From Salinicola halophyticus (GTDB taxonomy: Bacteria; Pseudomonadota; Gammaproteobacteria; Pseudomonadales; Halomonadaceae): a stretch of DNA of 64,000 nucleotides. The translations under genes and the position numbers were made by a program. The DNA lies in NCBI RefSeq assembly GCF_003206695.1, contig NZ_PZJN01000006.1, positions 362,904 to 426,903 on the forward strand, written 5' to 3'. Each line of letters opens with the position of its first letter. Positions within the stretch are counted from its first letter, which is position 1. This document shows positions 9,271 to 18,208 of the stretch, piece by piece. A model generated the notes under the pieces. The model did not search any database and was not told where the DNA came from. It saw nothing but the letters and a program-made list of their open reading frames with translations.

Positions 9271-10425
9271 TCATGCGGCCATGACTTTTTCACAGAAGTC
9301 CTCGAAGCGGCCGCTGTAATAGTGCTCGCGGGGCCAGCCGGTGCGCGGCAGATAGAAGAACATCTCCTCGAGCCGTGACTTGATGGTCGAATGATTCTTG
9401 GTGTCGATGACGAACACGTGCTTGCCCTTGGCATCGTTGGGACTCTCCGCCAGCTGGCGCAGGATGAACCGTACCAGCGAGTCCTCCTGAGGCATGCTGT
9501 AGCCGACGATTACCAGCACGTCGGTTTCTCGCAGCAGGCGCACGGCCTTGGGAAAGACCTGGTGGAAATAGGATTCGTCGTAGTCCTGAACCTGAGATGG
9601 CAGGATCAGCAGCGGCGGCTCCTGCCGGATCTCGGTATCACTGCGGCGGCGATACTCGAAGTCGAAACCCTGAGCCGTTGGCAGGATCTCGAACCCGCCG
9701 TTGATCTTGATCACGTTGCGATCGACGGTGCGCGGCAGGTGCTCCCAGATCGAGCCGCCGCAGATCCGCTGTGGCGTGATGCCGCGATACAGGCGCCCGA
9801 ACACCGGTGCCTGCTGGCGGTAGACGTGCTCGAGGATGGTTTCGATGGTGAAGTCGTAATTGGTGGTCAGGAAATGGTAGAGCGGCCAGTTCTCGTCGAG
9901 GCCGGCGCGTTCCGCGCGATCTTCCAGCGAGGCGAAGAACTGCGTGATCGCGCGCTGGCCGTCGCTGTCGTAGGGCGAGGTGAAGCGTAACGTGGTGTCG
10001 TCGACGTTGTGAATGTCGCAGGCGGCGCTGAAGCGACGCATCACCAGCGTCCGCAACTCGTGAATGCTCAGGCGCAGGTTCTGATCGTCGAAGTAGCGAT
10101 TGCGGATATCGGGGTAGCGCACCTGCATGTCGAGCACGTAACGCAGGTTCTTGAAGCGCTCGAAGTCCAGGTGGCGATAATGCTCCCAGCCAATCACGTG
10201 CATCACATGCTGAAGGTTGGGAAAGTCGCGAATGTCGTCGAGATCGATGGCGAATAGTTCGCCATCGGTGGGCGAGCGCGGATCCCACGCCTTGGAGAAG
10301 CCCGCGCCGCACCAGAAAGTGACGACGGGCGGCTTGCGCAGCCCGAAATCCTGCGCCAGCAGGCCCGACATGAGCGTATCGAACGCCTCGACGGTGGCGG
10401 CGTTGCTGATCTCGGTGGATGACAT
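9271..10425 (-). CDS. Stand-alone SIR2-like domain protein encoded 4 bp after nadC
   Basis: The 384-residue protein has a SIR2-type NAD-binding Rossmann core: GAGFSK at about 40-45, LTTNYD at 186-191 with the conserved Asn/Asp, KINGG at 240-244 in place of KLHG, and VIVGYSMPQED at 305-315. This pattern fits the SIR2_2 group, widespread in NAD-depleting antiphage proteins (ThsA, DSR and SIR2-pAgo families), rather than deacetylating sirtuins: the zinc Cys clusters are absent. No second effector domain, membrane segment or helicase is visible. ATG 10425 lies 4 bp after the nadC stop, so translation is probably coupled. Base composition resembles its neighbours. Function is inferred. Confidence 0.75.
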   Translation of the reverse strand: MSSTEISNAATVEAFDTLMSGLLAQDFGLRKPPVVTFWCGAGFSKAWDPRSPTDGELFAIDLDDIRDFPNLQHVMHVIGWEHYRHLDFERFKNLRYVLDMQVRYPDIRNRYFDDQNLRLSIHELRTLVMRRFSAACDIHNVDDTTLRFTSPYDSDGQRAITQFFASLEDRAERAGLDENWPLYHFLTTNYDFTIETILEHVYRQQAPVFGRLYRGITPQRICGGSIWEHLPRTVDRNVIKINGGFEILPTAQGFDFEYRRRSDTEIRQEPPLLILPSQVQDYDESYFHQVFPKAVRLLRETDVLVIVGYSMPQEDSLVRFILRQLAESPNDAKGKHVFVIDTKNHSTIKSRLEEMFFYLPRTGWPREHYYSGRFEDFCEKVMAA

Positions 10426-10429
10426 CGAA

Positions 10430-11332
10430 TTACGCCTCCCGGGTCGGTGGCACATCCACGGCGTCATCCAGGCCAATATCGACCGCGGGTGCCGATTGGG
10501 TGATCCGCCCGACCGAGATGAAGTCGACGCCGGTTTCGGCGATGGCGCGTATCGTCTCCAGACGCACGCCGCCGGACGCTTCCAGCGGCACGCGGCCGCC
10601 CACCAGCTCGACGGCGCTGCGCATCGTCTCCACCGACATGTTGTCGAGCATGATCATGTCTGCGCCGGCGGCGAGCGCTTCCTCCACCTGATCCAGCCGG
10701 TCGCACTCCACTTCGATACGCGTCAGCACCGGCACTCGTGATCGAGCCCGTGCCACGGCCTCTGCGATACCGCCGCAGACCGCGATGTGGTTGTCTTTCA
10801 GCATCACGCCACTGTCGAGACCGAGCCGATGGTTGCGACCGCCGCCGCAGGCCACGGCGTGTTTTTCCAGCGCGCGCAGGCCGGGCGTCGTCTTGCGGGT
10901 ATCGACCAGCTGGGCGCCGGTGCCGGCGATCCGTTCGACGTATTGCGCCGTGAGGGTCGCGATGCCCGACAGATGCTGGATCAGATTCAACGCGGTGCGC
11001 TCTACCGTCAGCAGGCTACGAGCCGGACCTTGCAGCCGCATCAGCGTGATGCCTTCGGAGACCGTCTGGCCGTCCACGGCCAACCGCTCGATCTCGATAC
11101 GCGCGTCGTAGAGCGAGAACACGCGGGCAGCGACCGCAAGCCCGGCGATCGTCATTGGCTCTCTTGCGCGCATCTCGAACTGGCCGGTCGACGCTTCGTC
11201 GATCATCAGGGTCGCGGTCAGATCCACGTGACCGATATCTTCGGCCAGGAACTCGCGCAGGCGTGCGTCGAGTGCCATGGGGTCCATCTGCCACACGGTC
11301 GAAACGTCAGAGACTAGGGAGGTTGCGGTCAT
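10430..11332 (-). CDS. nadC: Nicotinate-nucleotide diphosphorylase (quinolinate phosphoribosyltransferase)
   Basis: NadC converts quinolinate and PRPP to nicotinate mononucleotide in de novo NAD synthesis. The 300-residue product shows DTRKTTPGLR, EKHAVACGGGRNHR, LKDNH, EVEC and the C-terminal EASGGV and DFISVGRITQSA blocks, all active-site motifs of this family. The residues favour NadC over the related ModD. It is the first gene of a pair with the SIR2-domain gene. It is divergent from the symporter operon. Confidence 0.92.
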   Translation of the reverse strand: MTATSLVSDVSTVWQMDPMALDARLREFLAEDIGHVDLTATLMIDEASTGQFEMRAREPMTIAGLAVAARVFSLYDARIEIERLAVDGQTVSEGITLMRLQGPARSLLTVERTALNLIQHLSGIATLTAQYVERIAGTGAQLVDTRKTTPGLRALEKHAVACGGGRNHRLGLDSGVMLKDNHIAVCGGIAEAVARARSRVPVLTRIEVECDRLDQVEEALAAGADMIMLDNMSVETMRSAVELVGGRVPLEASGGVRLETIRAIAETGVDFISVGRITQSAPAVDIGLDDAVDVPPTREA

Positions 11333-11449
11333 CGAAAATTCCGTGGCGGTTTCATCGTCTTCGAGACTATCGCGTTATCATGGGCGCTGCAGTGATGCGC
11401 TTACTGTAAATGACAAAATGTCCAAAAAGCACAAGGTGAGGAATTGCCA

Positions 11450-11683
11450 ATGAGCGCTCGGCGTTGGATATGGGGCGTCTGGATACTGGTCCTTTCGTGT
11501 TACGTCGTGCCGTATGGTCTGCTTGGTCAGGTCCAGGCCTGGTACGGCAGCTTCCTGTTCTGGTGCGTGGTCGGCGTGCTGGTCATTGTCGCCAATATCA
11601 TGATTACTCGATCTTTCCAGACCCTCGATTCTTCAGACGCCCCTTCTCGAAACCATGAATCGCCTGACGACAGGGAGACCTAG
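11450..11683 (+). CDS. Small two-helix membrane protein preceding a Na+:solute symporter
   Basis: The 77-residue product has two hydrophobic segments (about residues 8-27 and 33-54) joined by a short polar loop, and a charged C-terminal tail. ATG 11450 is preceded by a TGAGGA site; a TTG two codons upstream is less likely. The gene ends 3 bp before the symporter. Small membrane partners of SSS transporters (for example DUF3311 and DUF485 types) occupy this position elsewhere, but I cannot place this protein in a named family. Confidence 0.7.
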   Translation: MSARRWIWGVWILVLSCYVVPYGLLGQVQAWYGSFLFWCVVGVLVIVANIMITRSFQTLDSSDAPSRNHESPDDRET

Positions 11684-11686
11684 ACG

Positions 11687-13201
11687 ATGACCATCGGACT
11701 GATCTGGAGCGCGGTCATCATCTACCTGATCGTGGGCCTGGGCGTTGCCTTCCTCTCCCGCGGCAAGACCACCAACGGGGCCGGTGTCGACATGTCCGGG
11801 TATTTTCTCGGCAACCGCCAGATGAACGGCTTCGTCTCGGCGCTGAGTTACAGCGCGACGACCTACAGTGCCTTCATGATGGTGGGGTTGGCGGGGCTGA
11901 CCTACGCCGGCGGCGTCGGCGCGTTCGGGTTCGAGATCGTCTATTTCGCCGGCGTGTCGCTGGTGGCGATCTTCGGGCCCAAGTTCTGGGCGGTGGGTAA
12001 GCGCTTCGGTTACGTGACCCCCAGCGAGATGCTCGGCCATCGATACGGCGATCGAAAAGTCGCCGTGGCGACCGCCATCGCCAGCTGCCTGTTTCTGATC
12101 CCCTATGCGGCGGTGCAGCTGGCCGGCGTGGGTTATCTGCTGGCGGGGATGAGCGGCGGCGCGATCTCGTTCACCACTGGCGTGGTCGTGGCGACGGTGC
12201 TGGCGATCCTGTTTTCCTATATCGCCGGGATTCGTTCGGTGATGTGGACTGACTCGCTGCAGGCGCTGTTCATGATCGTCGCGTCGACACTGGTGGCACT
12301 GCTGGTGGTGCACTCGCTTGGCGGCTTTGCCGAGCTGTTCGACACGCTCGCCACGGAGCATCCCGCTTCTCTTACGGTCCCTGGGCCGGGGCTTTTCAGT
12401 TTCACGACTTTCCTGGGGCTGACGATTCCATGGTTCTTCTTCAGTCTCTCCAACCCCCAGGTCAGCCAGCGGCTGTTCATGCCGGCGTCGCTGAAGTCGA
12501 TGCGCCAGATGCTGATCGGCTTTCTGATCTTCGGTTTCCTCTACACCGTTGTCTCGGTGCTGTGGGGCTTCTCGGCGCTGGTGGCGTTCCCCGATCTGGC
12601 CCAGTCGGATCTGGCGACGCCGACACTGCTGGCCTCCGAACACGTGCCGCCGGTGCTGGGCGTGATCGTGATGGTGGGGATTCTGGCGGCGGCGGTGTCG
12701 ACCATCGATTCGATCATGCTGACGCTGTCGTCGATGCTGTCGCGGGACGTGTACGCCAACATCGCCACCGGTGCCAGCGAGGCGACACAGCTCAAGGTAG
12801 GCAAATGGGTGCTGCCGGTCATCGCGATTCTCGCCTTCCTGTTCGCGGAGCTGCAGCTCAGTCTGATCGCGGTGCTGTCAGTGGCGGCTTCCACCGGTCT
12901 GGTCGTCGTCGTTCCGGCAATCATCGGCGCCTTCTACTGGAAACGCGGCACGGCAGCCGGTGCGCTGGTCAGCATCGTCATCGGCGGTCTGGTCGTCATC
13001 GCGCTCTACCTGAGCGGCGCCAAACCGCTGGGGCTGCCGGCAGGTATCTGGGCGCTGCCGGTTGCCGTGGCGCTGTTCGTGATCGTGAGTCTACTGACCC
13101 GGCCGAACCCTGAACTGGCCAGGAAATTCATGAAGACCGCCGGGACAGCGCCAGCAACACAAGCCACATCACGGCGATCAGAGGAATCAGCGTCACGTTG
13201 A
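11687..13201 (+). CDS. Sodium:solute symporter (SSS family)
   Basis: This is an inner-membrane symporter of about 13 helices and 504 residues. SSS features include YSATTYSAFMMVGLAG early on, the GGISVVMWTD-like segment AGIRSVMWTDSLQ in the middle, and AAAVSTIDSIMLTLSSMLSRDVY, which matches the conserved Na2-site helix. The substrate cannot be assigned; the family takes sugars, proline, pantothenate and carboxylates. It is coupled to the small membrane protein upstream. Its 3' end overlaps the convergent MFS gene by 74 bp. Confidence 0.9.
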   Translation: MTIGLIWSAVIIYLIVGLGVAFLSRGKTTNGAGVDMSGYFLGNRQMNGFVSALSYSATTYSAFMMVGLAGLTYAGGVGAFGFEIVYFAGVSLVAIFGPKFWAVGKRFGYVTPSEMLGHRYGDRKVAVATAIASCLFLIPYAAVQLAGVGYLLAGMSGGAISFTTGVVVATVLAILFSYIAGIRSVMWTDSLQALFMIVASTLVALLVVHSLGGFAELFDTLATEHPASLTVPGPGLFSFTTFLGLTIPWFFFSLSNPQVSQRLFMPASLKSMRQMLIGFLIFGFLYTVVSVLWGFSALVAFPDLAQSDLATPTLLASEHVPPVLGVIVMVGILAAAVSTIDSIMLTLSSMLSRDVYANIATGASEATQLKVGKWVLPVIAILAFLFAELQLSLIAVLSVAASTGLVVVVPAIIGAFYWKRGTAAGALVSIVIGGLVVIALYLSGAKPLGLPAGIWALPVAVALFVIVSLLTRPNPELARKFMKTAGTAPATQATSRRSEESASR

Positions 13202-14306
13202 GCGTCTGCCAGCCGAGCCAGGCGTTCAGCGGTCCGGCGAGTAGCGCCGAAAGAGTCGTCAGCGAAAACACCGCGCAGTCATTGAGGGCCTGCACTCGTG
13301 GGCCTTCGCCGGCCCGATAGGTGGTGGTCAGCCACGCGCTGGCGGGCAGAAAGGTGAAGTTCCAACCCAGTCCCAGCAGAAAGAGGCCGATAGCGAACGT
13401 CCAGAAGGAGGCGGGCAGCAGGGCGTAGAGCAGGCTGGCCAGTAGACTCAACGACCCCACGACAATCATCCGCTGATGGCCGAAGCGCCGCGTCAGGTCG
13501 CCGGTGATGAACGAGGGGGCGAACATCGCCAGGATATGCCACTGGATCACGTTGGTGACGTCGCCAAAGCCGTGCCCGGCGTGTGTCATCGCCAGCGGCG
13601 TTGCGGTCATCGCCAGGTTCATGGTGGCGTAGCTCAAGGTGGCGATCGCGATAGCCGCCAGCAGCCGGGGTTCGCGCAGCAGGATGCCGCGTCGGCGGGC
13701 CGGCTCGTGACTGGCGGCGCTCTGGGGCAACGGAAGTTCCAGCCGCGACAGCAACAGCAGCGCCAGTGTGTAAAGCCCGGCGAGACCCACGAAGCAGCCC
13801 AGAAACGGTGTCTCGAAAGTGTGCTGCGACGAACGGGCCAGCCAGGGGCCGAGAAAGGCGGCAATGACGCCGCCGGCCATCACCAGGCTCAGCGCTCGGT
13901 CACGTTGGGCGGGACTGGCCGCGTCGATGGCCGCGAAGCGATAGAGCATGCCGGCACCGATGCTCATGCCGATGGCGAATGTTCCCAGATTGAACAGTGC
14001 AAAGGCGGAAGTCTGCAGCGCCAGCAGGCAGATCGCGATGCCGGTTAGCCCGAACCCGTTGCCGATCACGAAAGTGCGTTTTCGCCCCAGCCTCGCGGTC
14101 AGCCAACCGGAAGGCAGGGTCGCCGCTGTCAGCCCCAGCAGCTGGGCGGCCACGGGCAGCGTGCTCCAGTCGGCATTCGCGGATAGTTGATTACCCACCA
14201 GCGGCGAGACCGCAATCAGCAGGATATTGCCACTGACCAGCAGCGCCTGACATAGCGCCAGGCCCCAGACGGTGAGTGGCAGGCGCGGAGTCACGACAGT
14301 CGTCAT
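13128..14306 (-). CDS. MFS transporter
   Basis: This major facilitator of about 392 residues and 12 helices has the loop 2-3 signature GWLTARLGRKRTFVIG and a second-half counterpart GDLTRRFGHQRMIVVG. The best start is ATG 14306, preceded by GAGAGG; upstream in-frame codons read as Arg-rich non-family sequence. The general appearance suggests a drug/metabolite efflux permease. The 3' end overlaps the convergent symporter gene. Confidence 0.87.
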   Translation of the reverse strand: MTTVVTPRLPLTVWGLALCQALLVSGNILLIAVSPLVGNQLSANADWSTLPVAAQLLGLTAATLPSGWLTARLGRKRTFVIGNGFGLTGIAICLLALQTSAFALFNLGTFAIGMSIGAGMLYRFAAIDAASPAQRDRALSLVMAGGVIAAFLGPWLARSSQHTFETPFLGCFVGLAGLYTLALLLLSRLELPLPQSAASHEPARRRGILLREPRLLAAIAIATLSYATMNLAMTATPLAMTHAGHGFGDVTNVIQWHILAMFAPSFITGDLTRRFGHQRMIVVGSLSLLASLLYALLPASFWTFAIGLFLLGLGWNFTFLPASAWLTTTYRAGEGPRVQALNDCAVFSLTTLSALLAGPLNAWLGWQTLNVTLIPLIAVMWLVLLALSRRSS

Positions 14307-14619
14307 GAGACCTCTCTCGGCTCGAGGTTGAAGAGGGCATGGCCGCGATGGGCGCGTAGGCGATAGGCACCAGGTGTTCGACCGCAGCGGCATCGAGGTG
14401 TGACGTGGGAATTCGAGCAGTTTGCGGTCAGCGCGCCGTGCCGGCAATCGCAAGCGTTCAACGACATTCCTCACGCTGGCGATATTCCGATGTTTTGCTC
14501 TTATCCTTTAGTCGAGCATGGCGCTCTGAGCCGGCTCGAACGCTGTTCGCTCTCCCTGATAAGGACTACCATTTTCTGCGTATTGGTAACGTGCTAACTA
14601 TATTTCGGGAGGCCAGGTC
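14307..14619. other. Promoter region between MFS and porin genes
   Basis: This 313-bp divergent intergenic region has a relatively AT-rich last 150 bp, as expected for the porin promoter. GGGAGG at 14608-14613 is the porin ribosome site. Several TA-rich hexamers occur, but no pair of promoter boxes is convincing. I see no gene in it. Confidence 0.5.
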
Positions 14620-15930
14620 ATGGCAGAGGTCACATCACGGGTTATCGGAATCGGCCGCATATCGGCGATTCTATTGGGTGGTTTCGGGGTGATGGGGACG
14701 GCGCAGGCTTATTCGGCATTCTCTCCGGATTCCCCCACTATGTTCGGAGACTGGGGCGGCGAGCGTACCGCGCTGGAGGACGCCGGGGTGTCCTTCAATT
14801 TCGGCTATGTGGGGGAAGCGGCGACGATTCTCGATGGGGGCTATCGCGACAGCCACGTGAGCAAATACGCGGACCAGTTCGCGGTGGGTGCCAACTTCGA
14901 TCTCGATCGACTGCTGAGCATTCCCGATGCGGAATTCCAGGTCACCGTCACCAACCGTAATGGCCATAGCGTCAACGACAGGTTGAGCGATCCGGGTGCG
15001 ACCGTTGGCGGCTCGTCGGTGCAGGAAGTTCAGGGTCGCGGGCCCGTCACCCGCCTGACTCAGTTCTGGTACCGCCAGCGCTTCTTCGACGATGCGCTGG
15101 CGATCAAGCTGGGTCGGATTCCGTTCGGCGATGACTTCGCCACCATCGATAGCAACTTCCAGAACCTGGCCTTCGGCGGGGCGCAGCCGGGCAATTGGGG
15201 CAACAATATCTACAACTGGCCGATCGCCCAGTGGGCGGCAGTGATCCGCGCCAATATCACTCCCGATTGGTACGCCCAGGTCGGCGCTTTCAACATCAAT
15301 GACAGCAATCTGGAGAACGATAACGGCTTCGATCTGCGCACCAGCGGTACCGAGGGCACCCTGTTCCCGATGGAACTGGGTTATACGCCGAAACTGAACG
15401 GCCTGGCGGGCGCCTACAAGCTCGGGTTCTACACCCAGAATGTCGATAACCGGGCCTATGGCGATGGCCCCGCGGATCGCACCAGCGATACCAATACCGG
15501 GCTTTATTACGTGGTCCAGCAGCAGGTGACGACCCGCGATGGCAACCCTGATCGGGGGCTGACGCTGTTCAGCATGGGTAACACCAATCACGGCGATACC
15601 GCGGGTATCGATCGCTACGTCTCGGTCGGGGCGACCTACGACGGGCCGTTCGATGCACGCCCGCAGGATGATGCCGGCATCGGTCTGGCGTATCTCCACG
15701 TCAACGATGACGTCAACGACTACGTCAATTATCACAACGCCACACCGGCCGGTTCGCTGTCGCCGCTGCCGCGCCAGGGCCACGAATACGACGCCGAGGT
15801 CTACTACAGCTTCAACCTGACTGGTTACCTGACGCTGCGGCCCAATCTGCAGTACGTGGTCAACCCGTCGGCGGTGGACTCGGTCGACAACGCCTGGGTG
15901 GCCGGTACCACCATTAAGGCGAGCTTCTGA
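14620..15930 (+). CDS. OprB family carbohydrate-selective outer-membrane porin
   Basis: The 436-residue precursor has an N-terminal signal (hydrophobic stretch ending GTAQA). It then carries the OprB opening block MFGDWGGERTALEDAGVSF, alternating beta strands, LGRIPFGDDFA, and a final strand ending in Phe, the outer-membrane insertion signal. Family members form 16-stranded channels for sugars. It is convergent with the tct operon and shares a terminator hairpin with it. A link to galactonate or glucosylglycerate uptake is possible but unsupported. Confidence 0.9.
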   Translation: MAEVTSRVIGIGRISAILLGGFGVMGTAQAYSAFSPDSPTMFGDWGGERTALEDAGVSFNFGYVGEAATILDGGYRDSHVSKYADQFAVGANFDLDRLLSIPDAEFQVTVTNRNGHSVNDRLSDPGATVGGSSVQEVQGRGPVTRLTQFWYRQRFFDDALAIKLGRIPFGDDFATIDSNFQNLAFGGAQPGNWGNNIYNWPIAQWAAVIRANITPDWYAQVGAFNINDSNLENDNGFDLRTSGTEGTLFPMELGYTPKLNGLAGAYKLGFYTQNVDNRAYGDGPADRTSDTNTGLYYVVQQQVTTRDGNPDRGLTLFSMGNTNHGDTAGIDRYVSVGATYDGPFDARPQDDAGIGLAYLHVNDDVNDYVNYHNATPAGSLSPLPRQGHEYDAEVYYSFNLTGYLTLRPNLQYVVNPSAVDSVDNAWVAGTTIKASF

Positions 15931-15957
15931 GCAAGTTTCTAAGCAAGGCGAGCTTCT
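15916..15957 (+). repeat. Duplicated 13-bp gene end (porin stop codon region)
   Basis: AAGGCGAGCTTCT occurs at 15916-15928 directly before the TGA stop, and again at 15945-15957 directly before TAG, a 29-bp period. The last few codons of the porin gene appear duplicated downstream. Confidence 0.55.
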
Positions 15958-15985
15958 AGCCTCATCCGCGATCTTTAGAAGGAGA

Positions 15986-16009
15986 AACGGCTGCCCTTGG
16001 GCAGCCGTT
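15986..16009. terminator. Hairpin between convergent porin and tctA
   Basis: A 10-bp perfect stem (AACGGCTGCC and its complement) closes a CTTG tetraloop. It lies 55 bp after the porin stop and 34 bp after the tctA stop. It can serve both directions, although neither side has a long T-run. Confidence 0.65.
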
Positions 16010-16043
16010 CGCGTGGTGACGCTTCGAAGAAGACTCAGGCTCC

Positions 16044-17576
16044 CTACGCCGGTCGTGTTCCCAGCCCGTTATCCCTGGGCTTGCGGATCACCATGAAGTA
16101 GAAGAACACCGCGGTGAGGGCGATGAAGAACAGGCTATCCGGGCTGGTGAAGAAGATCATCGGATTGCCGTCATTGATCGAAAGCGCCCGACGGCAGTAC
16201 TCCTCGAGGCTCGGGCCGAGCACGAAGCCGAGCAGCAGGCAGACGGTGGGGTATTTCTGCTTGCGCAGGAAGTAGGCCAGCACGCCGAACACCAGCGCCA
16301 GTGCCATCTGGAAGGTCGAGTAGGTAGCCACGTAGCTGCCCACCAGCGCCACGATGGCGATACTGGAATAAAGCACGTCGCGGCGGATCGAGACGATCTT
16401 GAGAAAGTAGGGGCCGAGCAGATAGAGCGTCAGCGGAATCAGGATCAGGGCGCTAACGAACAGCGAGGCGAACATCGGCGCGATCAGATCGAGCTGCTGG
16501 GTCATGAACTGCGGGCCGGGCTGGAGACCGTTGATGACCAGCACGCCGAGTACGATCGCCGTGGTCGGATCGCCGGGGATGCCGAACGTCAGCATCGGGA
16601 CGAAAGCGCCGCCGCACATCGAGTTGTTGGCGCACTCAGCGGCCGCGATGCCTTCGGGATTGCCCTTGCCGTAGCGCTCGGGATGTTTGGAAGAGCGCAT
16701 CGACTCCGCATAGGACACGAAAGCGGCCATCGAGCCGCCGGCGCCGGGCAGAATGCCGACCGCGTAGCCGATGGCGGCGCTCTTCAGATAGCGCAGCGCG
16801 CCGATCTCGCGAACTTCCGACAGCGGCGGGATGAAATCGCGACGACGCACCTTGGCCGCCTTGATCATGCCAGGGTCGACGGTTCGGCTGTTGCGGCTGT
16901 CGGCCTGCACCAACAGCTCGCTGATGGCGAAGGTGCCGATGATCAGCGGCATCATGTCGATGCCCTGGACCAGCGCGCTGGTGCCGAAGGTGAAGCGAGC
17001 CAACGGCTGCACCACGTCGATGCCGATGGTGGCGATCATGACGCCGAACAGGGTCGCGATCATGCCCTTGGTGATCGACCCTCGCTGGGAAATGATGATC
17101 ACGATCAGCGCGAAGGCGATCAGCGAGAACTTGCCCGGCGTGCGGATCAGCAGGGCGACGTCGGCCGCCAGCGGTGCCATCACCATCAGCAGTAGTGCAC
17201 CCAGCGAGCCGCCGATCATCGAACCCAGTGCGGCGTGACCTAGCGCCTTGGCGCCCTCGCCACGTTGCTGCATCGGGTAGCCTTCCAGCGCGGTCATCAT
17301 CGATGACGGCGCGCCGGGGATATTGATGGTGGTGGCGGTGATGCTGCCGCTGCACATCCCGGCCATGAAGATGCTGGCGCAAGCGACCAGCGCCGTGGTC
17401 ACGTCGAGACTGTAGGTCAGCGGCAACAGCAGGGCGATGGCCAGTACCGAGGTGAGACCCGGAACCGCGCCGAAAAAAGTACCGACCAGAAAACCGCCGA
17501 TCATGTAGAGCAGGGTTTCGGGATTGGCGAGGGCGGCGAAGCCACCCAGCAGCCCGGAGATCGCGTCCATGATCAT
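16044..17576 (-). CDS. tctA: Tripartite tricarboxylate transporter large permease, TctA family
   Basis: This 510-residue inner-membrane permease has about 12 helices. TctA signatures are GTFFGAVPGLTSVLAIALLLPLT in the first half and its inverted-topology counterpart GILPGAGGSMAAFVSYAES. GIPGDPTTAIVLG and NINIPGAPSSMM-like loops are also present. ATG 17576 overlaps the tctB stop (ATGA); ATG 17570 is an alternative. It works with TctB and the periplasmic TctC to import a carboxylate; the substrate is unknown. Confidence 0.92.
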   Translation of the reverse strand: MIMDAISGLLGGFAALANPETLLYMIGGFLVGTFFGAVPGLTSVLAIALLLPLTYSLDVTTALVACASIFMAGMCSGSITATTINIPGAPSSMMTALEGYPMQQRGEGAKALGHAALGSMIGGSLGALLLMVMAPLAADVALLIRTPGKFSLIAFALIVIIISQRGSITKGMIATLFGVMIATIGIDVVQPLARFTFGTSALVQGIDMMPLIIGTFAISELLVQADSRNSRTVDPGMIKAAKVRRRDFIPPLSEVREIGALRYLKSAAIGYAVGILPGAGGSMAAFVSYAESMRSSKHPERYGKGNPEGIAAAECANNSMCGGAFVPMLTFGIPGDPTTAIVLGVLVINGLQPGPQFMTQQLDLIAPMFASLFVSALILIPLTLYLLGPYFLKIVSIRRDVLYSSIAIVALVGSYVATYSTFQMALALVFGVLAYFLRKQKYPTVCLLLGFVLGPSLEEYCRRALSINDGNPMIFFTSPDSLFFIALTAVFFYFMVIRKPRDNGLGTRPA

Positions 17577-18133
17577 TGACTCCAGAGAGTGGGCAGGCGG
17601 ACCTGGAAGACGACCTCGAACAGCAGGTAGCCCGCCAGGGTGATGGCGACGGCGGCGATCAGCTTGGTCGGCCATTTATCGCGGAAGCCGCCGCCGAACA
17701 GACAGCAAAGCAGCAATACGTAGACGAACGTCGCGACGAAATAGCCGATCAGATCGAATGCCAGCAGATAGCCTGCCGTCAGCACGATGACGCCGATCGC
17801 TCCGAGCGTTAGCCCGAGGTACTGCCTACTGGCGGATTCGCCATCGGTGCTGTCGGCATCGGTGGTGGGCTCTGTCGCCGGCGCTTTGGCCTTGCCGCGT
17901 AGGGCATGAACCATGGCGCAGATCAGCGCGACCAGCATCAGGATGGCGGTCGCGATGGGAAAGAACGAGGCGGTCATGTTGCCCGCCTTCATCGGCGGAC
18001 CGAGCTGGATCGCTGAGATCAGATAGACCAGGGTGATGAGTGCAAGCACCGCCGGCACGAAGAATTCACCGCCCAGGGTAGGGCGTCGGGACGACGGGTG
18101 AGACGAGGGTTTGAATGACCGTTCAGAAGACAT
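17573..18133 (-). CDS. tctB: Tripartite tricarboxylate transporter small permease, TctB family
   Basis: The roughly 186-residue protein has four hydrophobic helices, with a charged Glu/Asp/Ser-rich loop after the second, as usual for TctB. The motif FFPIATAILML in the second helix and GYFVATFVYV in the third support the call. AGAGGTCTCC precedes ATG 18133. Its stop overlaps the tctA start. It is separated from tctC by a strong hairpin. Confidence 0.88.
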   Translation of the reverse strand: MSSERSFKPSSHPSSRRPTLGGEFFVPAVLALITLVYLISAIQLGPPMKAGNMTASFFPIATAILMLVALICAMVHALRGKAKAPATEPTTDADSTDGESASRQYLGLTLGAIGVIVLTAGYLLAFDLIGYFVATFVYVLLLCCLFGGGFRDKWPTKLIAAVAITLAGYLLFEVVFQVRLPTLWSQ

Positions 18134-18155
18134 GGAGACCTCTGGATTGACGACA

Positions 18156-18182
18156 CTGCGCCATGCGTAAAGCATGGCGCAG
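18156..18182 (-). promoter_or_regulatory. Intercistronic hairpin between tctC and tctB
   Basis: A perfect 11-bp stem (CTGCGCCATGC and its complement) closes a 5-nt loop directly after the tctC stop. There is no T-run. Such hairpins between a binding protein gene and its permease genes usually block 3' exonucleases or partially terminate, making more binding protein than permease. Confidence 0.6.
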
Positions 18183-18208
18183 AGTGAGTGGAATCGAATG
18201 AGGGTGGC

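Noticed and set aside
11633-12643. 336-codon open frame opposite the symporter
   Set aside because: It is His/Gln/Arg-rich with no domain, and antisense to a conserved transporter.
14671-15783. 370-codon open frame opposite the porin gene
   Set aside because: It has no motif and lies entirely inside a well-supported OprB gene.
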